DNA of 64,000 bases. It comes from Lachnospiraceae bacterium. Its GTDB lineage: Bacteria; Bacillota; Clostridia; Lachnospirales; Lachnospiraceae. Below, piece after piece: positions 8,246 to 18,542 of the stretch. Where the stretch lies: assembly GCA_015057525.1 (NCBI GenBank), contig SVEE01000010.1, forward strand, positions 1 through 64,000. The letters run 5' to 3'. The notes beneath the pieces were generated by a model. That model searched no databases and was not told where the DNA came from. It saw nothing but the letters and a program-made list of their open reading frames with translations. The position numbers and the translations under genes are program-made. Numbering within the stretch: position 1 is the first letter of the stretch; each line of letters opens with the position of its first letter.

Positions 8246-9424
8246 TTATTTTCTACTTATATATACCATAGTTATATCATCTGCTTGCATGGCACCATCA
8301 GCAAATTCATCAACCTCTTCATACATATCTTCTACAAATTTTTCAACGTCTGCAGAATCACTTTTTCGCTTGTTTAAAATTTGTTCCAAATATGCATCTC
8401 CGAGGAATTCTTCCTTTGGATTCATTGCCTCTGTAACTCCATCAGTATATAAATACAGACAATCGCCCTTTTCCAACACAAGCTTTTGTTCCTTATATGG
8501 CATATCCTCCATCATACCAAAAACAAGATTTGCCTTAGCTTCAATCATACAAAAATCTCCATCCTGTTTCTGGATAAATGGCTTGTTATGCCCTGCATTA
8601 ATAAATGTGACTTCATTAGTTTCTAAATCCAACACACACATAAATACAGTAACAAACATACCAGCCTCATTTTTGTAACAAAGCTGATTGTTAGTCCTTG
8701 TAGCAACCTCACCAAGTGGCAACCCTAACATAGCATAGTTCTTAATATGAGTTTTAGCCATACTCATAAACATAGCAGCCGGAACGCCCTTGCCTGATAC
8801 ATCAGCAATAAGAAAACAAAAATGTCTATCGTCAATTTTAAACACATCATAAAAGTCACCACCAACCTCTTTTGCAGGTCTCATATGGGCAGTAATTTTA
8901 ACATCCTCTAATCGATTAAATTCTGTAAAATCATGTTCAAGACATCCTTCTTGAATTTGTGTTGCGATAGCAAGCTCTGATTTTATTCTTTCTTGTTCAG
9001 TGATAAGCTTAGTTGTCTTTGTATAAAGCATGTTGATAAACGTGCCATATATTTTTCTATTTGCAGCAGCAATTTCTTCAAAAAGGTTTTTGGAAATATT
9101 GGCACATTTTACATCTGTAGCAGCACGAACGGTAGCGCCTCTTGTATCGTCGTTTATCAATCCAAGTTCACCTATAAAGTCACCAACGCCCAATGTATTA
9201 ATCAAATCACCCTTTTGACTAAGCACATCAACCTTACCATCTAAAACAATATACATCCCATCATTACATTCTGCTCCATAGGTAACAACATCTGTCCCTG
9301 CTGGAATATGTACTTCTGTCATGGCTTCTAGAAAAAGTTTTGTTCCCTCCGCCAATTCTTTATCAGGATCAATCTTAAAAAACTCTTGTATCGCCGGAAC
9401 TTTTCTTAATACCTCTGAATCCAT
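8246..9424 (-). CDS. Cyclic-nucleotide-binding SpoIIE/RsbU-type PP2C phosphatase
   Basis: The protein has 392 residues from the ATG at 9424 (site AGGTGG); the GTG at 9433 is too close to that site. Residues about 15-135 form a cNMP-binding domain with the phosphate-binding cassette FIGELGLINDDTRGATVRA, including the Glu and Arg that contact cyclic nucleotide. After a short coiled coil comes a SpoIIE-type phosphatase with EVGGDFYDVF, VADVSGKGVPAAMFMS and a DGVTEAMN metal motif. Such enzymes dephosphorylate STAS antagonists. With a cyclase gene just downstream and a STAS/kinase pair in the operon, the simplest model is cAMP-controlled dephosphorylation of the antagonist. That link is inference from gene order. 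Confidence 0.9.
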   Translation of the reverse strand: MDSEVLRKVPAIQEFFKIDPDKELAEGTKLFLEAMTEVHIPAGTDVVTYGAECNDGMYIVLDGKVDVLSQKGDLINTLGVGDFIGELGLINDDTRGATVRAATDVKCANISKNLFEEIAAANRKIYGTFINMLYTKTTKLITEQERIKSELAIATQIQEGCLEHDFTEFNRLEDVKITAHMRPAKEVGGDFYDVFKIDDRHFCFLIADVSGKGVPAAMFMSMAKTHIKNYAMLGLPLGEVATRTNNQLCYKNEAGMFVTVFMCVLDLETNEVTFINAGHNKPFIQKQDGDFCMIEAKANLVFGMMEDMPYKEQKLVLEKGDCLYLYTDGVTEAMNPKEEFLGDAYLEQILNKRKSDSADVEKFVEDMYEEVDEFADGAMQADDITMVYISRK

Positions 9425-9433
9425 TTGCTCCAC

Positions 9434-10315
9434 CTACTTCCAATTAATAACTGTGTCTTTCTCTATAGGTACAGTAAAATCATAATCCCAATCACCTGTT
9501 TGTGCAGGCATAAGTGTAGGAACCTGTGCACACTCGCCATGTTTAACTGTCTGCTTACCAAACTCCATACCATTGTACATAAATGTTACAACATGCTCTG
9601 ATGGCACATCATCTATATATCCTAACTCTATTAATGTATTAACAGCATTCTCCGGAAGTTCATCTATACTGATATCTCTTACACCACCCAAATAATCAGT
9701 TGTCGTATCATTTTCATAAATGATAACTTCCTTGCCTTTTGCTACACTTACTTCTTCTTTAGCAACACTTCCATCTGGATAAATAAGTCTTGTAGTTACC
9801 TCTCCATCAAATACGGAAACTTTTGTGTAGCAAACATTCTCCTCATCATAATAAATTTCTACTCGGTATGTTGTACCTCTTACAGCCATTGTTGAGTTTG
9901 GAGTATTGATTTCGTATGAAGATTCTGAATTTAATTTATTCTGAATATCATTAGTAACTGCACCTTCAAGAAGCTCAATTTTTGTTTTAGAATCATCGCT
10001 TGATCCTGTTGCAGTAAGTACAAATTTTGTATTCTCCTCAACATAGATATACTTGTCATCATCAAGCTTTAAAGTCATCTCTCCGGTATTGAGACTAACC
10101 CTATCTCCAGATTCAAGTACCATGTTATTATATGGTTCTATGTCACCAATTGATTCTCTAGAGACAACTCCATCTCCTTCATATTCATAAACCTTTATGA
10201 TTCTATATGCGTCATCTTTTCCCAGAATCAACACTAATACAACTGCAACTATAGCTAAAACCACAACACAGCAAGTAGCAATAATGATATTTCTCTTAGT
10301 TTTTTTATTTTCCAT
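9434..10315 (-). CDS. FecR-domain membrane-anchored extracellular protein
   Basis: The protein has 293 residues from the ATG at 10315, preceded by AGGAGGGG; the longer frame from 10351 would overlap the previous gene. A basic N-terminus and one helix (about residues 8-31) anchor it, and the rest is extracytoplasmic. Residues about 60-170 match FecR, with the run VLESGDRVSLNTGEMTLKL, the hydrophobic strand pattern and TPNSTMAVRGTTYRVEIY. The last 50 residues resemble a small repeat domain ending in DTVINWK. FecR domains in Gram-negatives relay outer-membrane signals, but in Firmicutes they often occur in surface proteins of unknown role. It lies between the secreted repeat protein and the phosphatase. 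Confidence 0.82.
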   Translation of the reverse strand: MENKKTKRNIIIATCCVVVLAIVAVVLVLILGKDDAYRIIKVYEYEGDGVVSRESIGDIEPYNNMVLESGDRVSLNTGEMTLKLDDDKYIYVEENTKFVLTATGSSDDSKTKIELLEGAVTNDIQNKLNSESSYEINTPNSTMAVRGTTYRVEIYYDEENVCYTKVSVFDGEVTTRLIYPDGSVAKEEVSVAKGKEVIIYENDTTTDYLGGVRDISIDELPENAVNTLIELGYIDDVPSEHVVTFMYNGMEFGKQTVKHGECAQVPTLMPAQTGDWDYDFTVPIEKDTVINWK

Positions 10316-10337
10316 TTTTCCCCTCCTAGTAACACTA

Positions 10338-12710
10338 TTACTGTTTAACAAAAGTGTACTCTCCTTCTTCTTTAATGTAGAACGTAATATTTCCGTTATA
10401 ATTTGTTGAATCTCCTTCTAACTGCCACTGCCCTTCCCCAAGATTGTATTGATAATCCTTCAACAAATTAATACTCTTACCTGCAGGTACAACACCTGAC
10501 TTTGCCCATGCCGCTGCAACTACAACAGTTATTTCCTTAAGGTTACCTGCCTTATCAATAACTTCTATTTTGTACTGCATTAAACCACCTTCAGAATTAA
10601 GTTTTAAAACTGCAGTACCATTAGAAATATTTACAACTTCTTCTCCGTTAACTGTTATCTTGCTTAAATTCTCATCCTTAACTGAAATCTCAACATATTC
10701 TGCATAGTACACGTTATCATCTATAGCATCAATGAAAGGAAGCTCAATATCAATGTAAAATGCACCAGTAAAAATCCCTGCTGTCTTCTCTCCTGTAGCA
10801 GTATTCAGTAAATAAAAACCACCTTCAGTCATAGAAGAATCTATTATTAAACTATTTGTATAATTACCATCCAATTTATCAGATACAAGATACCCCTTCG
10901 CTGGTGTTATAGTTACAGGCGTGATATAATATCCATTGTCTCCTGTTGTTCCACTTATGCTGTATGGTGAACTAGGTGCAGGTAAAAAGCTTATACGGAA
11001 GTCATCTGTCAAAACAACCTGACCATATGCATCATTAGCTGGCAAAGTTACCCTAACTGTATAATTACCCACAACAACTGGCTTAGCTGTAGTATATGTG
11101 TCATCGCTAGCTCCTGCTACCTTATATTCGAAAACAGCACTTGTTATATCATTTGTATCGGATGTGAGTTGTATTGTAAATGCTCCGCCATAATAACTAT
11201 CATTTGCATTAAGCACTCCGCTTCCTGCATATTTAAATATAGAAAAATCATCTGTCATTGTTATAGAAAAATAATTTTCATTTTCCGGCAACACCACTCT
11301 CGCTGTGTAATTACCAGCCAATATAGGTTTCACAGTTGTATATGTAGAATCATCTGCCCCAGCCACTTTATATTCTATCTGAGCAGTAGCCACATTATGT
11401 GTATCTGAGTTAACCTCTGTTACAATTGTACCACCATAATATATGTCATTAATTCCAAAAGTTGCGTTTCCATTTATTTTTGAAATTGAGAAATCATCTT
11501 CTAAAATCAATTCTTTATACGTTGCGTCACCTGGCAAAATAGCTCTAGCTGTATAATTGCCTGGTGTTATAGGCTTTGTGGTTGTGTAGGTAGCATCATC
11601 AGTTCCAGCTACCTTGTACTCTACAATCACCCCATCTACTTTGTTTGTAGTTGAAGAAAGTAGATAAGTATACTCTTCACCATATTTAGAATCAGGAACA
11701 ACGAAATTTCCAGATCCATCTATAGTTTTAAAAGTAGCTACCGGAAGATTAATCATAACTTCACCTTCATCATCAGTTGCAAACGTATATGTTAAATTAA
11801 GAGTTGTATCATCAACGAGAGTTGCATTTATTGTTCCGTTACCATCGCTTGTGATTCCATCTGCATAGTCTTCTTCAAAATAATATCCCTCTGCAGCATT
11901 AAACACAAACGTATCAGATGTTTCATCAAACCAATATACCTTATCTGAATTATTCTCAGAGGAAGCCATCACACTAGCATCCTCAATTGCTATCGCTAAA
12001 GCCATTCCGTATTCTTCCAATATAGTGCTATCAAATCCTGCAGATATGGAATAGCTTTTTCCCTCGCACATAACCGAAATTGCCTTATCCGAAAAAATAG
12101 CCGTGTCTCTATCAACGGATAATGTAGCAATATCCATAGCTACGTATTCACCATTTATAGTTAAATCATCTGTAACATATAAACTTCCTGTACCATCAGT
12201 TCCAGCTAAGCTTGCTATTGCAGCAGTGTTACTACCTTCAAAAGTAACCGACGTCTCAGCCAAAATAGTTCCTATTGTACAGCCATTTATAGTAACAGTT
12301 CCCTCGCCAGCTCCAACATTTACAGTTGTGATTTCTCCACCTGTTACAGACACTGCTCCTCCACCTTCTATTGACAATCCCTGTATAGTTCCAGAATTAT
12401 TAACAGTGGTAGTTGCTGAACCATTAACTATATATTGATTTATTGAACCATTATTTGTAACAGTATTTTTTGCAGATTCATTTCCAGAATCAGTTATTGT
12501 TCCACTAACAGAAATAGAATCTCCAATAGTTAAGCTGTTTGTTCCACCACTTGAAAATATATAATCCTCAGATGTGTCTGTCGAAACAGTTAAATTCGTA
12601 CTATCAGAAAGCAACGCTGCTAGAACAACTAAAGTTTCAACCCCAGGCAATTGGCTAACCATTACAATAGCCAATATAGTTGCAATAAATTTTTTGATTC
12701 TTTCTCTCAT
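10338..12710 (-). CDS. Large secreted protein with three 82-residue repeats
   Basis: The 790-residue product begins with a basic, hydrophobic signal-like segment (RERIKKFIATILAIVMVS). The first 200 residues are rich in Thr, Gly, Ser, Asn and Val with short beta-strand periodicity, like parallel beta-helix adhesins. The middle holds three copies of an 82-residue module marked by EYKVAG..D.TYTT.KP...GNYT.R..LP; the copies are spaced exactly 246 bases apart in DNA. The C-terminal part resembles Ig-like or cadherin-like modules (ITPAKGYLVSD, then AVLKLN). No LPXTG or lipobox was seen. It is the first gene of the operon and probably a surface or matrix protein. Function is not known. Confidence 0.75.
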   Translation of the reverse strand: MRERIKKFIATILAIVMVSQLPGVETLVVLAALLSDSTNLTVSTDTSEDYIFSSGGTNSLTIGDSISVSGTITDSGNESAKNTVTNNGSINQYIVNGSATTTVNNSGTIQGLSIEGGGAVSVTGGEITTVNVGAGEGTVTINGCTIGTILAETSVTFEGSNTAAIASLAGTDGTGSLYVTDDLTINGEYVAMDIATLSVDRDTAIFSDKAISVMCEGKSYSISAGFDSTILEEYGMALAIAIEDASVMASSENNSDKVYWFDETSDTFVFNAAEGYYFEEDYADGITSDGNGTINATLVDDTTLNLTYTFATDDEGEVMINLPVATFKTIDGSGNFVVPDSKYGEEYTYLLSSTTNKVDGVIVEYKVAGTDDATYTTTKPITPGNYTARAILPGDATYKELILEDDFSISKINGNATFGINDIYYGGTIVTEVNSDTHNVATAQIEYKVAGADDSTYTTVKPILAGNYTARVVLPENENYFSITMTDDFSIFKYAGSGVLNANDSYYGGAFTIQLTSDTNDITSAVFEYKVAGASDDTYTTAKPVVVGNYTVRVTLPANDAYGQVVLTDDFRISFLPAPSSPYSISGTTGDNGYYITPVTITPAKGYLVSDKLDGNYTNSLIIDSSMTEGGFYLLNTATGEKTAGIFTGAFYIDIELPFIDAIDDNVYYAEYVEISVKDENLSKITVNGEEVVNISNGTAVLKLNSEGGLMQYKIEVIDKAGNLKEITVVVAAAWAKSGVVPAGKSINLLKDYQYNLGEGQWQLEGDSTNYNGNITFYIKEEGEYTFVKQ
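11004..11741 (-). repeat. Three in-frame 246-bp coding repeats
   Basis: The motif encoding EYKVAG plus TYTT occurs near 11600, 11354 and 11108, exactly 246 bases (82 codons) apart. Outer boundaries are approximate. The copies have diverged at the DNA level but keep length, as expected for tandem extracellular domains that arose by duplication. Confidence 0.75.
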
Positions 12711-12743
12711 TTTAATCCCCCTAAAAACAAGGTTTTATAGTAC

Positions 12744-12764
12744 GGTTACTGTTTTTGAGTAACC
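12744..12764. promoter_or_regulatory. Inverted repeat upstream of the secreted-protein operon
   Basis: A perfect 7-base inverted repeat, GGTTACT and AGTAACC, separated by GTTTTTG, lies 34 bases upstream of the start of the 790-residue protein, in the divergent region it shares with a LytTR-type regulator gene. It overlaps the -35 position for a possible TATAAA -10 at 12734-12739, so it could be an operator. A second candidate -35, TTGACA on the minus strand (12793-12798), has only a poor -10 (TAACGT). It may instead be a leader hairpin. Confidence 0.4.
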
Positions 12765-12980
12765 ATATTACGTTACATTATTTTTTTATATTTGTCAAGT
12801 TGTTTTTCTGTGTTTTTTCATAAATGTACTATTATCATAGCATATTATAATGGTTCTGTGTATAAATGCGTGTAATTTAAACATTTTTGCGTATAATTTA
12901 CTGGTTTTTTATTAATTTTTGATGTTTTTTATTACATTTTGTGTTACATTTTATATATCAAAGCAAAAAGAGGTGAGATA

Positions 12981-13715
12981 ATGAACATTGCCATATGCGA
13001 TGACGACCAGCAAAGTTGCGAAATACTTAATATATTGCTGAAAGAATATGCTACGCGAAAGGATATTTCCAACCTTTCTGTCTCCATATTTACAAATGGT
13101 CATGATTTATTAGACACAATACAAAACTGCAGCAACTTCGATATCTGTATATTAGACATTGTGATGCCTGAAGTAAGTGGTATTGAACTTGGAGTAAAGC
13201 TTAGAAATAGCAGATATGATGGCCTTATAATTTATCTCACATCAAGCAGAGACCACGCTATTGATTCATATAAAGCCAAAGCATTTAATTACATACTGAA
13301 ACCTGTTATACCAGAAGATCTTTATTCTACTTTAGATGATGCAATAAAAAACATATCTAGCAAAGTTGATAAAAACATCATCGTCAAAACAAAAGATGGT
13401 AATGTTCGTATTTCTACAAGCAGCATATTATATGTAGAATTATGCAAGAGAATCCTAGTATATCATCTTGCTGACGGTTCATCTGTAGAAAGTATATACA
13501 TTAGAGTTCCTTTTGCAGAAGCCACCAAGGAGCTTCTTGAAGATAAACATTTCATGAAATGCGGAACAGGAAATGTTATAAACCTTTCTCAGATAACCAT
13601 GGTATGCAACGATGAAATATTTTTCAAAGATGACTTTAATGTTTTCTTTAGCAAAAAAATATGTAACGAAGTCCGTACTGTATGGACAGATTACTGGTTT
13701 AACAAAGAGCTATAA
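12981..13715 (+). CDS. LytTR-family response regulator
   Basis: The 244-residue protein starts at the ATG at 12981 after GAGGTGAG. The N-terminal receiver has the acidic cluster CDDDQ, the phospho-acceptor in CILDIVMPEVSG, the Thr/Ser in YLTSS and the lysine in NYILKPV. The C-terminal half (from about residue 130) has the LytTR pattern IVKTKDGNVRISTSSILYVE, then a YIRVPFAEA stretch and a final beta-rich region. These regulators bind DNA as AgrA/LytR do and usually control surface or quorum functions. There is no adjacent sensor kinase. It is divergent from the secreted-protein operon, whose promoter region holds an inverted repeat, so regulation of that operon is a reasonable inference. Confidence 0.9.
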   Translation: MNIAICDDDQQSCEILNILLKEYATRKDISNLSVSIFTNGHDLLDTIQNCSNFDICILDIVMPEVSGIELGVKLRNSRYDGLIIYLTSSRDHAIDSYKAKAFNYILKPVIPEDLYSTLDDAIKNISSKVDKNIIVKTKDGNVRISTSSILYVELCKRILVYHLADGSSVESIYIRVPFAEATKELLEDKHFMKCGTGNVINLSQITMVCNDEIFFKDDFNVFFSKKICNEVRTVWTDYWFNKEL

Positions 13716-13717
13716 TT

Positions 13718-13752
13718 GTCCACCCTACAAACGCATAGGGTGGACTTTATAT
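13718..13752 (+). terminator. Intrinsic terminator of the LytTR regulator gene
   Basis: A perfect 10-base stem, GTCCACCCTA (13718-13727) with TAGGGTGGAC (13736-13745), is followed by TTTATAT. It begins three bases after the stop codon and also separates the convergent HD-GYP gene. Confidence 0.8.
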
Positions 13753-13769
13753 ATTAACACACATTATAA

Positions 13770-14903
13770 CTAATTTAAGGTACTATGTATAATTTCCTTT
13801 AAAGCTAGCGGCAAGAATGGTTTAGTTAAATAGTCATCCACGCCAAGCTTTGTAGCTCTCTCAATGGTCTCAATTTTCCTATCACCTGTCATAAGAACTA
13901 TAGGCATATCATACTTTTGTCTTATGAGTTCCACGACAGAAAAACCATCCATACCCGGCATCTTTACATCCATAAGAATCATATCAATATCACAGTTTTC
14001 AAGAATTTTTAACGCCTCCATGCCGTTGGTTGCTCCAACAACCTGATACATAGGGGTATCCTTGAGTATGACCTCAACCATCTTGATATTCATATCCTCA
14101 TCATCTACTACAAGTATCTTCTTTTGTAAGTTTTTGATCTCGCGCATAGTATAATTCTTATCTTCATTTATCATCTGTAGCATTATATCTGCAATCTTAG
14201 GGTCAAATTGGGTTTCTTTACCCTTTTCTATCTCTGTCCTAATAACCTGCTGTGATAAATATTTTCTATAGCTTCTGTTACTTGCCATAGCATCATAGGA
14301 ATCTGCCACTCCGATTATTCTTGCAATTTCAGGAATATTATCTCTCTTTAATCCGTTTGGATATCCTGTTCCATCGTATCTCTCATGGTGAAATTTGGCA
14401 CCATTCTTAATATTAGGGTCATCAAATATATCTTTTAATATATGATATCCAGCAACTGGATGAATCTTAATCTGTTGATACTCCTCATCTGTTAATTTCC
14501 CAGCTTTATTGATTACCTCGACAGGTATTCTAATTTTACCTACGTCATGGAGAAGACCCGCTATATAAATAATTTCTTGTTCTTTATCGGACTTGTCCAA
14601 TCTTCTGGCTATCTCCTTAGAATACTCAGCAACTCTTAAGGAGTGACCGTTTGTATATCTATCCTTTGCATCTATAGTTTTCGCTAAAGCTTGAATAATC
14701 TTGCGATTCATATCCTCAACCTTATCATTGCTTTCCTGTTCTAAACGAATAGATTTACTTTTACTCGAATAAGAAACAAAAAAGAACACTATGAGTAAAA
14801 TCGATACACCTGTGGATACTAATATATTTTTGCCTGTTACAAATAATGCTATAATGGCACAAACCACAGTTAATAAATACCACTTATTATTAATCTTATT
14901 CAT
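13770..14903 (-). CDS. HD-GYP phosphodiesterase with C-terminal receiver domain
   Basis: The 377-residue protein has two closely spaced N-terminal membrane helices (about residues 12-44). Then come an HD-GYP domain with GLLHDVGKI, HPVAGYHIL, FHHERYDGTGYPNGL and GVADSYDAM, and a receiver domain at residues about 263-377 with VVDDEDMN, phospho-acceptor DMILMDVKMPGMDG, VLMTGD and YLTKPF. HD-GYP domains hydrolyse c-di-GMP. The order is unusual, since response regulators of this type normally carry the receiver first and are soluble. It follows the hybrid kinase gene by 44 bases and is the natural acceptor of its phosphate, which would couple that sensor to c-di-GMP breakdown. Confidence 0.9.
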   Translation of the reverse strand: MNKINNKWYLLTVVCAIIALFVTGKNILVSTGVSILLIVFFFVSYSSKSKSIRLEQESNDKVEDMNRKIIQALAKTIDAKDRYTNGHSLRVAEYSKEIARRLDKSDKEQEIIYIAGLLHDVGKIRIPVEVINKAGKLTDEEYQQIKIHPVAGYHILKDIFDDPNIKNGAKFHHERYDGTGYPNGLKRDNIPEIARIIGVADSYDAMASNRSYRKYLSQQVIRTEIEKGKETQFDPKIADIMLQMINEDKNYTMREIKNLQKKILVVDDEDMNIKMVEVILKDTPMYQVVGATNGMEALKILENCDIDMILMDVKMPGMDGFSVVELIRQKYDMPIVLMTGDRKIETIERATKLGVDDYLTKPFLPLALKEIIHSTLN

Positions 14904-14947
14904 AAATACTTCCTATTTTTACACAACAAAATAAAAACACTTATATT

Positions 14948-17446
14948 CTACTCAAGACATTTAACTAAAGTTTTCGCTTCTTGGTATGTATCCTCATATA
15001 ATTTCATAAATTCGTCATGGGTAGATATTAAGTAATCCAAAGCTTTTTTCTCTCCCGCTAAATACTTATTCCCCTGTTCCTCTATATCAGCCGCAAACCA
15101 AGAAAGTTTCTCTCCTCCTATATTCAAGGATGTAGACTTAACAGCATGAACATACGTAACATAGTTCTCCCATTGCTTACATTCAAAGCTAGTTGTAAGT
15201 TGCTCTACCTTCTTAGCTGCAAAGTTACAATAGATTTCTAAGAAGGACTTATACATATCCTTTCTTCCTGAGCTATACTTAAGTCCTATGGATTGGTTTA
15301 TTAATTGAACATCTATCCTATTCTCAGACTTTATCTCTATATCAATATCCTTTTCCGCAATTTTCTTCTGCTTATCCTTAGGAACAAAATTCTTTAAAAT
15401 TCTCTCTAGCCTTTTTGTATCAATAGGCTTACTCAAATAATCATCAAAACCCTTTGAAATATACATTTCCTTTACTCCCACAATAGCATTTGCAGTAAGA
15501 GCAACAATTTTTGCATTTTTCTTTAAGCCCATCTCCGTGATACATTCGAGGGTTTCAATACCGTTCATCTCTGGCATCATATGATCCAGAAAAACCACAT
15601 CATAGGAGTTGTGTCTCATAAGTTCTATACATTCTTTACCACTGCTACAAGTAGTAACCATGGCCTGAGTTTCCTTAAGTAGATTCTCCATAACTAATAG
15701 ATTCATCTCATGGTCATCAACAACAAGTATCCTTGCCTCAGGTGCCACAAAACTTTCTGTATGGATGGAATCATTTACAGATTCGTCTATAGCTTTAAAA
15801 TCTCCTATAGGCTGTGAATTTATAATTTTTTGAGATATAATAGTTGTAAATACGGTTCCTTCTCCATACACGCTGGACACCTTAATATTTCCACCCATAT
15901 ATTGTACCAGCTTGTTAACTATAGCCAAACCCAAACCTGTACCTTCTATATTACGGTTCTTTTCTAAGTCAACTCTCTCGAAATCATCAAATAACTTACC
16001 CAAACTTTCTTCTTTAATTCCAATACCAGTATCCTCTATTTTTATCCTAAGCTTTACATTATCTCCATCTCTTTTTCCATCTACACACAAAGTAACCATA
16101 CCTTCCTTTGTGTATTTTACTGCGTTATTGAGCAGATTAATCATAACCTGTCTAACCTTGCTCACATCACCATGAAGCTCACACGGTAGCTTATCATTTA
16201 TGTTTACATTGAACTTAAGTCCTTTTTCACTGGCAATTGGTTCTATCACATTTACCACATCATTCAGTAGACTATTTAAAGCGTAGGTTCCCTCTTCCAC
16301 TTCCATTTTACCTGCTTCTATTTTTGAGAAATCAAGTATACCATTGATTATTTCAAGAAGATTCTCACTAGCATGCTTAATATTTTTAGCATATCCACGA
16401 ATATTTTCATCCTGAGACTCCCTTAACACCATTTCATTCATACCTATAATTCCATGGATAGGGGTTCTAATTTCATGAGACATATTTGCTAAAAATTCAC
16501 TCTTTGCTTTATTTGCATTCTCTGCTTCTTCCTTGGCCTCTCTTAATTCGTCACTTTCTTTAGCCTTCTCTGCGGTGATAAAAAGGTAAACTGTTATAAT
16601 AGCAAAAAGCACAAGCAGTAATCCAAACACCCAAAGCACAAGGGTTGTAATATACATTATTCCATCGGACAACGCAGCCTCAGGAATCACACCTACAGCA
16701 TATATTCCATGCTCTGCAACCTCAGAAACAAACATAAAATATCTACCATCGTCACATTTTACAAAGGTACTAGCTGCCGTATCCACATCCATTTTTTCTT
16801 TTATCACCTTAAATCCCTGCTGTATTTCCTCCTGCTGCAAGAATTCACCACTATACTTGGAATCCACAAAGGGAATTACTATCTTAAAATCAGTATCAGC
16901 CCATAACACATGACCCTCTCCATCATAACAATCTCTTCCAAAGGTTTTTGATAAAACAGATTGAGCATACTGCTTATAGAGAACAAATTTTACATTTTCT
17001 CCATGGTACACCGGCACAGAAAAAACCATTCCTCCATCCTCAACATAGGAAACTACCGCTTCTCCTCTAAAGGAACGTTTTACACCTTCATACAAACTCA
17101 TATCTAAGGGTGCACCTGTAAGCACGCTTCCGTCCAACCTTAATACACCTACAGAAATACCCTCCTGCTCTTGTTTTACAGTTCGAAGAACTTCTTCAGG
17201 ATTATCCCAGTTGTTCTCCAACGCTTTCGCTATATTATTTAGCTGAACGAATTGAATACTAATAGTCTGATCAATTTGCTCAGATATTAATGTAGACTGC
17301 TCTGTCACTTGCTTCTCCATATGTTCTATAAGAAGTTGATTTAATTTCATAGCAAGCAAGCTTCCTACGAAAACCATCACGACAAACAACGAGGTTACAC
17401 TAATAACTGTTCTTAAATTTGAAAATCTTTTTCTATTCTTCCCCAT
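14948..17446 (-). CDS. Hybrid sensor histidine kinase with receiver and Hpt domains
   Basis: The protein has 832 residues from the ATG at 17446; the longer frame uses a TTG too close to the AAGGTG site. A membrane helix (about 15-35) and another near 270-295 bracket a 230-residue extracellular, probably Cache-type, sensor. The kinase core has [33 protein letters not shown], an N box [10 protein letters not shown]1 EDTGIGI and G2 [10 protein letters not shown] receiver domain ([32 protein letters not shown]) and a C-terminal Hpt domain ([13 protein letters not shown]) complete a four-step relay. It overlaps the upstream binding-protein gene by 14 bases. The HD-GYP/receiver protein encoded downstream is the likely output. 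Confidence 0.92.
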   Translation of the reverse strand: MGKNRKRFSNLRTVISVTSLFVVMVFVGSLLAMKLNQLLIEHMEKQVTEQSTLISEQIDQTISIQFVQLNNIAKALENNWDNPEEVLRTVKQEQEGISVGVLRLDGSVLTGAPLDMSLYEGVKRSFRGEAVVSYVEDGGMVFSVPVYHGENVKFVLYKQYAQSVLSKTFGRDCYDGEGHVLWADTDFKIVIPFVDSKYSGEFLQQEEIQQGFKVIKEKMDVDTAASTFVKCDDGRYFMFVSEVAEHGIYAVGVIPEAALSDGIMYITTLVLWVFGLLLVLFAIITVYLFITAEKAKESDELREAKEEAENANKAKSEFLANMSHEIRTPIHGIIGMNEMVLRESQDENIRGYAKNIKHASENLLEIINGILDFSKIEAGKMEVEEGTYALNSLLNDVVNVIEPIASEKGLKFNVNINDKLPCELHGDVSKVRQVMINLLNNAVKYTKEGMVTLCVDGKRDGDNVKLRIKIEDTGIGIKEESLGKLFDDFERVDLEKNRNIEGTGLGLAIVNKLVQYMGGNIKVSSVYGEGTVFTTIISQKIINSQPIGDFKAIDESVNDSIHTESFVAPEARILVVDDHEMNLLVMENLLKETQAMVTTCSSGKECIELMRHNSYDVVFLDHMMPEMNGIETLECITEMGLKKNAKIVALTANAIVGVKEMYISKGFDDYLSKPIDTKRLERILKNFVPKDKQKKIAEKDIDIEIKSENRIDVQLINQSIGLKYSSGRKDMYKSFLEIYCNFAAKKVEQLTTSFECKQWENYVTYVHAVKSTSLNIGGEKLSWFAADIEEQGNKYLAGEKKALDYLISTHDEFMKLYEDTYQEAKTLVKCLE

Positions 17447-18542
17447 ATATTTCAACACCTTCTACAAACCAGTCCATACCATTCATAAGTACTTGATCAC
17501 TGATTATCTCATCTTCATTACAACGAATATTTCCATCTTTGTCATAAATAATCCCTGAGAAAATTCTATCACCCGACAAAATTTCTTGCTTAGCTATTTC
17601 TATATCTGCCAATGCCTCCTGGGTTACAATCGGAGACATATCATTCAAGCCTATAGCATCCTTTTCCAAGCCAAACCAATATACATTTACCACATCTGAT
17701 TTGCCACGAACATAATCAGCTAATAATTCTTTATATGTTACATCCCATCTAAATTCCACTGTAGCCAGAAAGTTGTCACTAGCTCCCTCATAGCTTTCAT
17801 GATATCCTATAGAATACACACCATTTTCCTCTGCCACTTCCACAACATTTGGCTGATTCTGGTGATATGCTAATACGTCCACATTTTCATTATCTATCAG
17901 CTCCTGAGCAAGTTGCTTTTCCTTATCTGGATCACTCCATGAATTACTCCAAGCCACTATAACCTTCGCATCTGGATTTGACCTTTTTACACCTAAGGTA
18001 AACGCATTTATTCCTCTATTCACCTCACTATTTGGCATAGCAGCAACATATCCCACCGTATCAGTTTCAGACATATATCCAGCTATAATTCCTGCTAGAT
18101 ATCTAGCCTGATAAACTCTTGCAAAATAGCAATTCAAATTATCTCCATAATAATCAAAGGACTCAGAGTAAAATGTAATTTCTGGATATTCCTCAACCAC
18201 ATCAACCACCTCTGCCGCATATCCATAGCTTGACAAAATAATAATGTCCACATCTTCATCTGCCAGTTCCCTAATAGCTACTTCACACTGTCCACAATTT
18301 TCTTTAATGTTTTCTTTAACAATTAGGTCTATCTTAAGTTCCTGACAGGCGGTACTAACCCCTTCATAATGAAGTCCATTCCAGCCCTCCTCACTAGCTG
18401 AGCCAGACATTACAAAACCTACTTTTATAACATCATCCTCTTTCTTACCACGGCCCTCAAAGGTAATAATCACAAGCACTGTTACAACAAAGATAACAAC
18501 TGCCAATATAAGCAAGATGTTTTTTAATTTTTTATTCTTCAT
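17433..18542 (-). CDS. Membrane-anchored BMP-family binding protein (first of two)
   Basis: The 369-residue protein has a basic N-terminus and a single helix (about residues 8-28) with no lipobox cysteine, so it should stay anchored by that helix. The rest resembles BMP/PnrA nucleoside-binding proteins: [64 protein letters not shown] and a final [13 protein letters not shown] proteins usually feed an ABC importer, but no permease or ATPase gene is here. Instead the gene overlaps the hybrid kinase gene by 14 bases, so a ligand-presenting role to that kinase is likelier than transport. The ligand may be a nucleoside, by family only. Confidence 0.85.
   Translation of the reverse strand: MKNKKLKNILLILAVVIFVVTVLVIITFEGRGKKEDDVIKVGFVMSGSASEEGWNGLHYEGVSTACQELKIDLIVKENIKENCGQCEVAIRELADEDVDIIILSSYGYAAEVVDVVEEYPEITFYSESFDYYGDNLNCYFARVYQARYLAGIIAGYMSETDTVGYVAAMPNSEVNRGINAFTLGVKRSNPDAKVIVAWSNSWSDPDKEKQLAQELIDNENVDVLAYHQNQPNVVEVAEENGVYSIGYHESYEGASDNFLATVEFRWDVTYKELLADYVRGKSDVVNVYWFGLEKDAIGLNDMSPIVTQEALADIEIAKQEILSGDRIFSGIIYDKDGNIRCNEDEIISDQVLMNGMDWFVEGVEIYGEE

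Noticed and set aside
12932-12952. Direct repeats TTACATTTT as a LytTR-binding site
   Set aside because: Copies are 12 bases apart, whereas known LytTR sites have about 21-22 bases from start to start.
13770-14903. Frameshift or domain-swap artefact in the HD-GYP protein
   Set aside because: The frame is uninterrupted and all key motifs are present; the reversed domain order appears genuine.
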